Of a stretch of DNA of 64,000 bases, positions 12,385-34,770 are shown one piece after another; the stretch's first letter is position 1; the number at the start of each line of letters is the position of its first letter. Both the position numbers and the translations under genes were made by a program. The notes beneath the pieces are model-generated. The model worked only from the letters and a program-made list of their open reading frames with translations. It ran no database searches and was not told the DNA's origin. This DNA comes from Paraspadella gotoi (taxonomy: Eukaryota; Chaetognatha), in assembly GCA_051294375.1 (NCBI GenBank), contig CM119263.1, positions 30,988,053 through 31,052,052 of the forward strand. Direction: 5' to 3'.

Positions 12385-12895
12385 AATTTTCCCCTCATCC
12401 TAATTCTCTTCCTCTGCCTCCTCCTTCCCTTCTTCCTCCCCGTCTTCCTCTTCCTCCCCTTCTCCCTCCTCAACTTCCTCTGCCTCCTTCTCCCCTTGTT
12501 CATCCCCCACTTCCCTCCCTTTCTCCATCTCCTCTTTCCCTCCCTTTCTCCCTTTCTCCTCTTATCCCCCTCTTATCTCCCTATCCCTACTCCTCCCTTT
12601 CTCCCTCCACCTCTTCCCTCCCTTTCTCCTTCCCTCCTCCCTTTTCTCCCTCCCCTTCTCCCTCCCCTCTTCCTCTCCCTTTCTCCCTCCCCTCCTCCTC
12701 TTCCCTCCCTTTCTCTCTCTTCTTCTCCTAATCTCCCTCTCCCTACTCCTCCTCTTCTGCCTACCCCTCTTCTTCTTCCTTACTCCCTCCCCTCCTTCCT
12801 CTCCCTCTTCCCCTCCTTTCTCCTCTTCCTCTCCTTAACTCCCTCTTCCTACTCCTCCCTTCTCCCTCCCCCTCTTCCCTCCCTTTCTCCCTCAG
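12385..12895. repeat. CT-rich tract, TCCCTCCCTTTCTCC type
   Basis: Half a kilobase with almost no purines on the plus strand. The Leu/Pro/Ser ORFs are composition artefacts. Confidence 0.8.
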
Positions 12896-12994
12896 CCGCC
12901 TCCACCCTCCACGCCTCCCGCCTCGCCTCTTGTCTCCTCCTCCTCAATGACGCCTTCAAGATTCTCCTCTACTGCGGTCTCAGCTTCATTTAGA

Positions 12995-13930
12995 AGGTGA
13001 GAATGAAGAGAGAATGAAGGGAGAATGAAGACTGAAGAGAGAATGAATGGGAAATAAGGGAGAATGAAAAGGAGTATGAAGAGAGTATGAATGGGGAAAA
13101 AAGAAAGAATTAAGGGAGAATGAAGAGAGAATGAATGGGAAATAAGGGAGAATGAAAAGGAGAATGAAGAGAGAATGAATGAAGAATTAATGGACAAATA
13201 AGGGAGAAGAAAGACAGAATGAAGAGAGAATGAATGGGGAAATAAGGGAGAATGAAGGGAGAATTAAGAGCAAATAAAATTTGAAATAAGGGAGAATGAA
13301 GGGAGAATTAAGAGAGAACGAGGGGAGAATGAATATAAAATGAATGGGGAAATAAGTGAGAATGAAAAGAGAATGTGTTGGAGGAGATTTTATGTAAATC
13401 TCCTCCAACAAATGAAGAGAGAATGAAGCAGGAATGAAGAGAGAGGGAATAAAGTTTATATGAAGGATGAATAGAGAGAGAATGAAGGGTGAAGGAAGCG
13501 GGAAATAAGAACAAGAACAAGAGAGGAAGGAAAATAAAATGAGAAAAAATGAAGCAAGAATGAAGGGAGAATGAAGAACAATTGAAGATAGAATGAAGTG
13601 AGCATCAGGACTGAAAGTATGAAACAAGAAAATGAAGCAAGAATGAACATAAAATGAAGCATGAATGAACTATGAATGAAGCAAGGATGCGAGAATAAAG
13701 TAAGCCTAAAGTGAGAATGAAGCGAAGATAACAAAAAATATGATTGTTAATGTTTAAATAAATAAAAGTTAACAAGATTAGCAGAAAATGAGCGGAGAAT
13801 AAAAGAAAATGAAAGGAGATCGAAAATGTTTGAAAAAGAAAAAAAGACTGAGGAATGAGGATAAACACAACATCGCTAATGCGTAAAGAACGTGGAACAA
13901 AGAAAATCAGGAAAAACATTGAAATCAAAG
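12995..13930. repeat. Purine-rich imperfect tandem tract, GGGAGAATGAAGAGAGAATG type
   Basis: Nearly one kilobase of GAGAATGAA words with A/T-only interruptions. The long minus-strand ORFs here are repeat artefacts. 13931-14420 and 15000-15300 after it show no gene. Confidence 0.8.
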
Positions 13931-15309
13931 AAAAACATTCAAAGGACGAAATGACCGAAGATTGGAACTTTGAACATTTAGTTTTATATTAAACTGTTAA
14001 CCTTCCAATTTTCTCTCTGTGAAACGTATTTCCGAATTTTACAAAAAAATATTTTATGAGTTTTATTAGTTAACATTGTTTTCATTTTCATTTTTATTTC
14101 ATTTCTTCATTTCTCACCCTATCTTGTTTTTGTTTTGCTCATTGTTTCTATTTTATCACAGTTCTATCACATTCTATCACTGACCTAATGAATATCGGTA
14201 GAAACGCGCAGTGCAGTCCTCCTATCAGACGTCTTTAAGAATAAACAAAATACTACCATTTGTAAAGCTACAATACTCCCAAGAAATAGCTAAATATTAT
14301 TTGGAGAGCTGAATAATTATTAAACTATATAAAAAGTGTTCATAAAATAGGTAGTAAAAAAATATTTCCACGAAAACCGTCTCAAACCATATGAGAAATA
14401 ATCTAACCCGCAAGAATATGAGATTGAAGAACTAGATTGCATTTGAAAAGAAACAACAGTTGCTCTGATACACTACTTCTCTTATTTAATTCTCAATTCC
14501 AATTATTTTCTTATTCATATCAAATTGCTATGATTATTTTCCACAAACGACGGTTTTATTCTCATTATAATCTCGACATTTTGAGCTTCGAAAATCCGCG
14601 ACACGGAGTCGATGCCATCCCCACGTCGCTTTATGGCTCGAGCAGCGGCAGCCTTTTAGATTACAGCAGCATCGATTTAGCCGACAGCAGCAACTGCAGC
14701 AACGCTTTATCCTGCAGCATCATCGTATCCCTGAATCGAAGGTTTTGTCTCCGAAGGGATTTTAAGCTTTTTAAGGACAAAGACCTCTCGACCGCTTTTG
14801 TCTTTCTAGACAAGGATATTGTCCTCTGGCGCCTAACACCGTTGAAGACGTTAAAGAGGCCATTGTCCTTTAGTGCAAGAAACATTTTTGTCTTTTAGCT
14901 TCGAAGACAATAACAAGGCCGTGTCTTTGGGCTTTGGAGCAAAAACAAGAGTATGACTCATTGTCTTTCTGCTTTGAAGACAAAAACATTCCTTCTAACG
15001 CTTTGTCTGTTAACTTCCAAGTCAAGCCCAAATGTTAGTGTATAAGGGCAAGAAAAAACTTTTTTCAATATGTTCGGATACAAAAATATCGATATTTACT
15101 AGAGAAAAAAGAAAACGCCATCTGATGACGAAAACAAGATTGTGGTCTAGTGACAAAGAATTTATTTGTTAAGTCTTATTCAACATTTAATTTCCTTTTG
15201 ACTTTTAGAGATATGATTATGCCGCCTCTGGTCTCGTCTTTTTCTATAATCACGTCATATCTTCTCTCATCTTCTTTATCATTTCTTTAATAACATCATC
15301 TCCTTTCCT

Positions 15310-16290
15310 TTTTCCTCTCTTTTTTTTCATTTTTCCTCTTTTTTTCCTTTTTCTTCTCTTTTTTTCTTTCTTCTTCTCTTTTCTCCTTTTCTTCTCTTTT
15401 TTCCCCTTTTTCCTCTCTTTTTTCCTTTCTTCTTCTCTTTTTTCCCTTTTTCCTCTCTTTTTTCTTTTCTTCTTCTTTTTTTCCCCTTTTTCCTCTCTTT
15501 TTTCTTTCTTCTTCTCTTTTTTCTCCCTTTTTCCTCTCTTTTTTCCTTTCTTCTTCTCTTTTTTCCTTTTTACTCTCTTTTTTCCTTTCTTCTTTTCCTT
15601 TTTTCCCTTTTTCCTCTCTTTTTTCCTTTCTTCGTCTCTTTTTTTCCCTTTTTCCTCTCTTTTTTCCTTTCTTCTTTTCTTTTTTCCCTTTTTTATCTTT
15701 TTTTCCTTTCTTCTTCTCTTTTTTTCCTTTTTTCTACTCTTTTTTCATTTCTTATTCTCTTTTTTTCCCTTTTTTCTCTCTTTTTTCCTTTCTTCTTCTC
15801 TTTTTTCCCTTTTCTCTTTTTTCTTTTCTTCTTATCTTTTTTCCCCTGTTCCTATCTTTTTTCTTTCTCCTTGTCTTTTTTTCCCATTTTCCTCACTTTT
15901 TTCCTTTCTTCTTCTCTTTATTTCCCTTTTTCCTCTCTTTTTTCCTTTCTTCTTATCTTTTTCCCTTGTTCCTATCTTTTTTCTTTCTTCTTCTCTTTTT
16001 TTACCATTTTCCTCTGTTTTTTCCTTTCTTCTTCTCTTTCTTTCCCTTTTTCCTCTCTTTTTTGCTTTCTTCTTATCTTTTTTCCCCTGTTCCTCTCTTT
16101 TTTCTTTCTTCTTCTCTTTCTTTCCCTTTTTCCTCTCTTTTTTCCTTTCTTCTTATCTTTTTTTCCCCTGTTCCTATCTTTTTTCCTTTCTTCTAATCTT
16201 TTTTTGCCCTGTTCCTATCTTTTTTTCTTTCTTCTTCTCTTTTTTCCCTTTTTCCTCTCTTTTTTCCTTTCTTCTTCTCTTTCAATCTCA
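15310..16290. repeat. Pyrimidine-only tandem tract, TCTTTTTTCCTTTCTTCTTC type
   Basis: About 25 imperfect 38-40 bp units. Almost pure C/T for nearly one kilobase. Confidence 0.85.
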
Positions 16291-16654
16291 TCCTTTATCT
16301 CCTCGTCGTTGGGAAAAAGAAAGTTATGGTCGACTGTCGAGGTCGACGGAATCGGGTTGGAAGCGTATGGAGAAGCGGATAGAAGCGGACAATGACGCGA
16401 ATGAAAGCGGACGACGGAGAAGATGGAAGCGAACAATAATATGAATGGATGGCTGAGGGCAAAGCAGATGGTAGCGGACAATAATGCTTAAGGGTCTGAA
16501 GTAGTCAATCACTGAACCAGGGGTTTTAAAACGGAAATACTTTAATTTTGAAGCGGAAGCGGAAGCGGAAGCAGGCGATAAAATAAATTGTTGTCCACGA
16601 AAAAACCTCAACGATGATGGAAAAGATTCTTACGGCGTCAAAAAACCGACGCCC

Positions 16655-17065
16655 TTTGATGCTACACTGTTGCATTGGCGCAGCACCACAGCAAGTGGGT
16701 TTTCATTCTACACTGTTGCATTGACGCAGCACCACAGCAACTTGGTTTTGATGCTACACTGTTGAATTGTCGCAGCACCACAGAAACTTGGTTTTGATGC
16801 TACACTGTTGCATTGACGCAGCACCACAGCAACTTGGTTTTGATGCAACACTGTTATATTGGCGCAGCACCACAGCCACTTGGTTTTGATGCTACACAGT
16901 TGCATTGGCGCAGCACCACAGCAACTTGGATTTGATGCTACACTGTTGCAATGGCGCAGAATCACGGCAACTTGGTTTGGAAGCCACACTGTTGCATTGG
17001 CGCAGCACCACAGCAACTTGATTTTAATGCTACACTGTTGCATTGGGGCAGCACCACAGCAACAT
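16655..17065. repeat. 46-bp minisatellite
   Basis: About nine units built on TGCTACACTGTTGCATTGGC, GCAGCACCACAGCAACTTGG and TTTTGA. Unit length is constant, with point differences. Confidence 0.9.
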
Positions 17066-17573
17066 ATTACATTAAATCTAAACTAAAAGAAGTTGATGAT
17101 CACGTGATCAGTTTTATCAGAAAGAAGATAATAAAGGAAAAGGAGGAGGAGGAGGAGCAGGAAGAGGATTAGGATTAAGACTTTTGAGGAGATTCCATCG
17201 ACGGGTCCGATGCTGTAGACGACGCCGCCGCCTCCGCTGCCGGGGCCGCCGCCTCCGCCGACACCTCCGCCGCTGCCGTCACCGCCTCTGCCGCCGCCTC
17301 CGCCGCTGCCGCCTCAGCCGCCTCCGTCGTTTCGTTTTTATGGCGATTTTTTTGCGAAAGGACTTTTCAGTTGAGGCTCACAATATTTTTTTTTAGCGAC
17401 GACCGAAGAGAATGACGACGATGACGACGACGACGGTGACAGATATATTGACACTGACGAATACTGAGACGACGACGACGACATCTCAAACGAAATCGTA
17501 AATGATGTTGAAATCATGTCTCTCCATTTTGTGATGAAAACAGTGATAATGTTGAAAAAACAAGATCGGTCCA

Positions 17574-17817
17574 TCCAATGTGTTGCGACGCAGTGACTGT
17601 CTTCGCCCATGCATTAGAATTTTCTGACGACGGCGCGAGCGGTCACTTAGATTTGAGGTTTTTTCTTGTCTTAACAACTGTGCACCCAACTATGGGTGAG
17701 TTATGAGCATTTTTAACGTAAGTGGGACAGACCGACGGATATACATGCCGACCGACCGACAGACCGACCGAAAAGTGACTTATAGAGTTTCTCCGCGAGT
17801 ACTTGCGGCGCAACTAA
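17574..17817 (+). mobile_element. Helentron/HINE-like non-autonomous element, copy 2
   Basis: Starts TCCAATGTGTTGCGACGCAG and ends with hairpin CCGCGAGTACTTGCGG followed by CGCAACTAA. It shares with copy 1 the block CACTTAGATTTGAGGTTTTT, the AACGTAAGTGGGACAGACCG junction and the segment GAAAAGTGACTTATA. The internal GGTC-type minisatellite is short here. Confidence 0.6.
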
Positions 17818-18339
17818 AAACCAGACAACGATGATATCATCGATGACAGCTACAATGACGAAAAGGACTACAATGATGATTACAAAGACGGCAAAGATGA
17901 TAACGAAGACGAACGATGACGGCGACAATGACTAGGACGGTGACGATGATGACGATGACGGCAGGACGCACAAATCGTCCGAATTCTAGGAAGAGACAAT
18001 CGCTTTCTGTAAACCTGTAAATCGCAGGAAATGGACCAGTAGATGGATCTGATAGACCAAATGGTTTGCCTCTCTTGGCTTATCCGTCTTTTCTTCTGAT
18101 TGACCAATCAGAGGGGAGGCTTCCCTCAGGAAACCGACGGCAGGGAAAGAGGAGAGGGAACTGGATCACTCTTCAACTTACCTTCAAGAACTCAACATCA
18201 AATTCTATTTTATTGTATTTGTTTACTGTCTGTTTATTCTGCATAATCTCCATCAATTATCGTTATCTCCTCGTGTTTTTAATGTTAATAAAACTTCTCT
18301 AATTTCCCCTAAATAAACCACGCCTACTTCTTTCGTTGT

Positions 18340-18376
18340 GGTGATCGTGGGATTCGAACCCACGCCTCCGAAGATC
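18340..18376 (-). pseudogene. tRNA-Leu 3' half fragment
   Basis: Minus strand reads TCTTCGGAGGCG, then TGGGTTCGAATCCCACGATC. This is the long variable arm and T arm of a tRNA-Leu, perfectly paired in the T stem. No 5' half with A box is found upstream, so it is a truncated copy. Confidence 0.5.
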
Positions 18377-18809
18377 CTCAGGAATGCCCTCATGAACATG
18401 ATATTCGCTCTTGGAAGACAACAACGATAACAACTACAACAAAGATGATGACGATCGCGACGACGACGACGACGACGACGACCGATCGTCAAAGTCGCAA
18501 TAAATCCTCGGATCTAAATAAATTTCACGTTTTCACTTTCGTTTCTCAAGAGAAATTTTCTCTTCTTTTTTTTTTTGGTTGGGGAATTCTTTTTCGAGAC
18601 TGGATCGTAGGAAGTCCGTCTGTCTGTCTTTTTGTCTGTCTGTCTTTTTGTCCCTCTGTAAGACAGAAATTTTAATCCTGGAGTCGCGCCCCACTTTAAG
18701 CTAAATTAAAATCAGAAATTGAAAAAAAGATATTGACGACACGAAATTCATTTATTATTCTTATGATTCTTTAAATAATAATCCATCCACCTTCGCTTTT
18801 CTTTTCCAG

Positions 18810-19859
<1,050 letters not shown>

Positions 19860-20068
19860 GTTTGATTAATGAAATGGCGGGGGATTCAGTCGGGATCTGA
19901 AAGTGGTCGTTGTTAAATCTCTTGGATTGAAATGCACATGAGCTCAAACTAATTGTTTTATTTACTAACATTTTTTTAATTTTTTTAAATGATTTTTATT
20001 TCAAGAGGAAAACGTCGGGATTTCCGTCGATGCGACTCTTCGCGCGTCTCGTGGAAAAGCACGAGTAA

Positions 20069-20071
<3 letters not shown>

Positions 20072-20160
<89 letters not shown>
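20072..20160. repeat. (GA)n microsatellite
   Basis: About 40 GA units followed by GAAAGAGAGAGACC. Confidence 0.9.
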
Positions 20161-20162
<2 letters not shown>

Positions 20163-20855
20163 CAGAGAGAGAGAGAGTCGTTTCTATCTCACTCTCACCT
20201 GTAATCTTCCGTCTCACACATCGTCTGTTTCTGTCTCACTTCACATCTTGAGTCTCTTTGGCTCAGTTTCCTTCATTTGACAGTTTCACTGTATCTGTCT
20301 CACTTCAAACGAATCAATCAGATGATCCGATAAACCAATCAACGATTCGATAATGACAAGAATGAGCCAACCAATGATTTGAATGTTCGAGGTCACGTGA
20401 CAGAAGATCCGTTTGAAATCACGCGGGGCATGGCGGGGCAGGGCATGGCAGGGCATGGCGGTTCATGGTCGGAATGCCCTTCGAGGGAGAGAGGTATATT
20501 CTGAGAGTCTCCTCCAGGGAATGGTTTGGTGGAAAGTCTTTTGATAAGGAATAAATATTGAGCGAACGCATGTTTTGTGCAATTGTGTTATTTTGCACAG
20601 CATCGTGTACAAAGTACATCGTATACAGCAGAAAGAAAATACGATGAAATTTAGCCGGTTAAACTTTAAAATATTTTTAAAAGCTTTTGCCTCAGTGTTT
20701 GTGATGCACAAATGCCAAAATCCGGATCGAAAAAAAAATTGTAATCTTGTGCAAACTGATATGACTGATTTCTGTGAAGACGTGAATGATTACGGGAGAC
20801 GAGAGAATGAGAGAATAGGGAACGGAAAGAAAGATGGAAAGAAAGAGAAAGAGAG

Positions 20856-21065
20856 AAAATAGAAAGAAGGATGGCAAGAAAGAGAGAAAAAGAAAAATAG
20901 AAATAAGGATGGCAAGAAAGAGTGAAAAAGAAAAATAGAAATAAGGATGGCAAGAAAGAGGGGGAAAAAATAGAAAGAAGGATGGCAAGAAAGAGAGAAA
21001 AAGAAAAATAGAAAGAAGGATGGCAAGAAAGAGAAAGATAGAGAAATAGAAAGAAGGATAGCAAG
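20856..21065. repeat. About 38-bp minisatellite, GAAAGAAGGATGGCAAGAAA type
   Basis: Five units of GAAAGAAGGATGGCAAGAAA plus GAGAGAAAAAGAAAAATA. Non-coding. Confidence 0.85.
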
Positions 21066-21419
21066 AAGATTAGAAAGATACGCGTTTCACATTAAGAGAT
21101 TATTATCGTAAGAAGAGGAGACAATGATGCTGCCGAGAGCGTGATGTCTATCATGGGAAGAATTCAGAGAGGGTGAGAGAGAGAGAGAGAGAGAGAGAAA
21201 AGGATAGAGACAGAGACAGGGAATAATAAATTACGACCAAAAAACATTTCTCCTCTGACAGTATCTTTGGAACCAGAAAATGTGGGGGAAAAAACTGCGG
21301 GAGACAAAATGAAAAAAGGTTTCACTGTCTGATAACCGCCGCTCTCGCCGCCGCCGCCACTGCTGCCGCTGCTACTGCTGCTCCTGCCAATCCACAAAAC
21401 CCCAGCCGCGAGCCAAACC

Positions 21420-21570
21420 AAGAATCTCTGACTGAAACTGACTGAATTGATCTCTCCACACACAAACCCCTAACTGAATTCATCTCTCCACACACAACCC
21501 CTGACTGAATTCGTCTCTCCACACACAACCCCTGACTGAATTCATCTCTCCACACGCAAACCCTCTGACT
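21420..21570. repeat. 31-bp minisatellite
   Basis: Four to five units of TGACTGAATTCATCTCTCCA plus CACACAACCCC. An impure TC stretch lies at 21740-22060, and 22140-22330 is AT-rich. Confidence 0.85.
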
Positions 21571-22333
21571 TGTTTTACGCTGTTTTACCTTTGGCCCTAT
21601 TCCCCCCAATTCTTAGCCCACACCCCTTAGCCCACAACCCGAACCCCCTCAACTCCACAGACCACAAAAACGCAATATTCTTCCCATTATCGGCGATGGT
21701 CGTCGTTATTATCCAACGCCTTCTCTCGCTTTGCTAGTGTCTCTCTCTCTTTCTCTCTCTCGTCCTCTCTTTCTCTCCTTATCTTTACCTCTCCTTCACT
21801 CTCTATTTCTCTCTCTCTCTCTGTCTCTCTTTCTATCTCCTTTTTTCTCTCTTTCCTTCACACAAACACACTCTCTCTCTTTCCTTCTCTCTTTTTCTGC
21901 TCCCCTTTCACTTTCTATCTCGCTGTCTTTTTACTTCTATCCTGCTCTTCTTTTTTCTTTCCCTCACCCTCCTTCATTTTATTTATCTCTCTCTCCCTTC
22001 TTTCTTCCTCTTACCCATCTCTCTCTCTCTCTATGTCTTTCCTCCCTCTCTCTCCCTCTCTATTTATTTCCCGCGGCCATATTCCCATCTAACGTTTTTC
22101 CGCCATCAACGCTTCGAATTCCTGGTTCCATTATTCAAAAATAGCGAACCTGTTTTTTGGGTTTCAACCAAGATTTTCTACCTAAGTAATGTTTTATGTT
22201 TTTTTTTATCAGAAAAGAAACAAAACGTCGACCAAATTATGAACAATGTATTTTTAAATATTATATTTTTTTAAAAAAAGGTTATTAACAGACACATATT
22301 AATTTTAATATCCTTTGTACCCCATCTTCCCAG

Positions 22334-30229
<7,896 letters not shown>

Positions 30230-30800
30230 TTCGCGACGTCAGTTTGAGTGTCGCGTATCTGACGTCACCTGCAACATGACTTCATCGGGCCTCGATGTCG
30301 CATCTCATTGGACGTGATTGGCCGATTGATGGAAATCATCAAAAATCAAAACTCAACTGTCAATCTTCAGCCGAAAGGACAGCAGCAACCTAACGCTAAT
30401 TGTTTACTTTTAATTATGAGGCGAAAGTTCAGTTCTCGTGTTTTTTTTGTATTTCTCATTATTTTCGTGTTATTAATTTTTTTGGAATAATAAGCATGTC
30501 ATAGAAATTTTTGTAATTTTTTTACGACTAGTGATTTTAATAGCTAGTTAGCTTTAGACTAACTAGCTTTAGACTAACTTATTTAGTAATTCCGTCTTTA
30601 TTTTCGGTGATTAAATAATAGTGCTTCTCGATTTTCTTTTGTTTAAGTTTGTTTGTTTTCATAAAGAAAGACGATTAACGTAACAACAACATTCGGCGCT
30701 AAAAAAAACGACTAAAAATGCTACGTATAAAATGGGCTGGTCGGGGGAGAGGGGATAGGGAGAGAGGAGAGATTTGTGAAATGGAGAGGGAAGATAATCG

Positions 30801-31867
<1,067 letters not shown>

Positions 31868-34530
31868 GGTGGAGTGAGGGGGTGGTGGAAGGATTGAAGG
31901 CGCGAGTTTGAGTGAGAGAGAGAAATCTAAAGCGAGCGTCGAAACTTGTGATTGTATTAAAGTATTGAAATCCTAAGTATTTCCTTCGGCCGGGGTTGTG
32001 TTTCCGTTTTTGTTTTTTTTACTTTTTGTTTCTTAATGATTCTTTTTTTTTAATCTTAGAATAAAGAAAAAAACGGATGAGATAATCGATAGAGAGAGAA
32101 ATTTTTATTTTTTTAAATTTTTGTACGTAAGTCCAATACGATTAATGATGAAAAATAGTGTTAATAATAAAAGTATTATCACCCAAATGAGGTTTTCTTT
32201 TTCAATGTGCAAAAAACAGAATCGGAATATGAAAAAAGGTTTCGTGTGTTAATAACAAGGACGTTCACCTTAGTGCCTGTAGTTATCATCTACTTAGGTA
32301 GATTTGTTTGAAAGAAAAACTATCAAAAAATCATGATAATCATTTAGTGGAATTTCAATGAAAAAAAAAGAGATTGAAATCGTCGAATACACACCATGTA
32401 GTAATATTACTGGGCGATAACACAATAATATATACTATATAGCCATTAGCAGAATACATGGCGAAAAAAGACGAATGCGTTATAAATATTTAAACGCTGA
32501 ATAATTAATGCCGTGAAGGAAACCTAACATATTATTAACCTTTGTCACTTTGGCATTTAGTTTAGTACGTGCTCTTTCTATCCCAGACCGCGTTTCAATT
32601 TTTCAACTTTGGTGGGAGAGAGAGAATAACAAGGACAAACAGTCGCAATAACAGACAGACGGGCAAAAGTTAGATGGACGAAAAAATTGGTTTGGAGAAG
32701 CGAAGCAACAACCAGAAAATTCCCAAAGTAGCAAAGCTTCAAGTATCGTTGCCCAGACATTTCTATGAGCGATAACAAACAAGGATAACAATAAAGACTT
32801 TCGTCAAACCATCAACCATCACTCTAAGCGACGCTTCCGTTGCACAGATCTTTGTCAGACCTCCATACAGGGAATTCAATCTTGAGCTTAAGACTTAATT
32901 AAACTCGTAATTCTTTCACTGTATATTATTTTTATAACATTTTTATAACATTTATTAGTTAGAAAACTACTTGACGTTTATGTTAACCTAAAAAAATGTT
33001 CAAATTTCCCCAATAGTATAATCACAATGGCTCTCAAGAGCAGAGTAACTTTTTTAATTTTTTTCGTCCAAATTTTAAGTTTTTAACAATTTAACCATAT
33101 TTAATGATGATTGTGAAGTTATCTGATATAAAATAAATTTTTTTGTTGATAAAAAATCAGTTTAATAATTTATTATAAACAAAATATTTTCCCCCCCCCC
33201 AAGCTGAAATTTCTATTTTTAATAGATTTTAAAAGGAAAACATAATGATTATTATCAAATATTATTCATATTATAAATTTTTTTTATTCTGCTTTGTAAT
33301 AAATTTATTACAGTATCTTATTAACCATAAAAATGAAGCATGAAAAAAAAATTCAATTGTTTTAACGGGAACTGAAGGATAAATGGTAAAATAAATAATT
33401 TTTATATTAATATAAAAAAAATTATAACCTGATTGCTCCTCATTTCGTATCACTCCAGATTGAAGTCCCTGTAATTCGTTTCTGCATGAACTCAACCAAA
33501 GATTACATGTAGTTATTGCCACGAAAAGAGCGGTAATATATAGCCTAATTTGGATACTAGCGATTATTCGTTTTGCCAATTTCACTATGAGTATCGCGAT
33601 ACATTTAATAATTAAATTATTAATAAATAACTACAAAGAGACACGAGCACTTCCCAGCAATTAGCAATTAACGGCACAAACATGAAAAAATATGTATGGA
33701 GTGATATGACTTTTCATTCTTTATTTTGGTGAATGTAAAATGTTGGCGAAATTTAAAATAATTATATTTTCATTTGTACCCAAATATGAATATCCGGACG
33801 CCTTGAGGTAATCAGCTTGTTATTTCATTATTTTAAATGACGCTTTGAGTCGAAACTGTACAAGAGACACAAAATTCGAAAACGAGGATTAAATGAATTA
33901 ATATTCTTTAGTAAGTCTCGTTACAATTCATGTATCAATTTTTTAAAAAGATATTTTAGCTGATAAGTTTAGGAATAATTTAATTAATAAACCTCACTCT
34001 GACCCCAGGGATAGCTAAATAACATATAATCCTCGATCCCGAATTTAATTCTCTCTCAACAATATCAAATTATATATTTTTTCAATTTATCATAGAAAAA
34101 ATAGCTCATCTGTATTTTTAACACCTTTGATTAATGTGGCTACAATGATACGGTCGACGACACTGTTCTTGAATGACTAGAATATATGATATTGCTGTAA
34201 TCGCAATTCCTTGAGTCATGACTCTGCAAGAATTGCAATATTCATCAGTGATGAAATCCCGCCATCAACCATAACGATAGACGCGTTGAAATCACCTTTA
34301 AAGCGACATAACAATCGCTATCAGGAGATGAAACAATAATTGCATAGGTCACAAGGCCAGGATTTTTCGAGGAATTTCAAAGACGATTCGCAATATTGGC
34401 TCTACGTTTGCCACTTTTTCCCTTATAAATCTCAATCGTCGTCAAAGACGACAAAAATCAAACCCTAGAGGGGGCCCAGGACGTCCACAATGATCGGCCT
34501 CGCTTTAGCTTAGAGAACTAACAATCTCAG
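31868..34530. other. Intergenic spacer, AT-rich
   Basis: Between the TEX261 start and the hyccin minisatellite. I see no repeat array and no confident gene. One minus-strand frame (33271-33585) begins with a signal-anchor-like stretch and is discussed as a finding. Confidence 0.6.
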
Positions 34531-34770
34531 ACCAATAGCCATCTTCACCTTTAGACCAATAGACATCCTTTCCCTCCCTCTTTCACGCCAACAGCCATTC
34601 TCTCCTTTCACGCAAACAGCCATTCTCTCCTTTCACGCAAACAGCCATTCCCTCCTTTCACGCCAACAGCCATTATCTCCTTTCAAGCCAACAGCCATTA
34701 TCTCCTTTCACGCCAACAGCTATTCTCTCTTTTCTGGCCAACAGCAATCCCCCTCCCTCTTTCACGCCAA
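34531..34770. repeat. 25-bp minisatellite in the hyccin 3' region
   Basis: About nine units of CCAACAGCCATTCTCTCC plus TTTCACG. The array forms the start of the hyccin 3' UTR, and its last unit contains the hyccin stop codon (34762-34764). Confidence 0.85.

Noticed and set aside
14437-14898. 153-codon plus frame with a reasonable Ser/Asp-rich middle
   Set aside because: The middle looks coding-like, but no clear acceptor or donor was found and the 3' part overlaps GTCTTT/GAAGACAA repeat words; too weak to list as an exon.
15871-16395. Phe/Leu/Ser-rich frames resembling membrane proteins (also 2095-2843)
   Set aside because: They are translations of pyrimidine-only tandem repeats, open in several frames at once.
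17180-17340. GCC/TCC-rich block that could encode an Ala/Ser-rich exon of the unrecognised gene
   Set aside because: One frame could follow exon 8813 in phase, but no donor with the right phase was found and trinucleotide slippage explains the block.
32578-32791. Cys-rich minus-strand frame
   Set aside because: Two overlapping frames are open, there is no signal peptide or splice support, and composition is that of the spacer.
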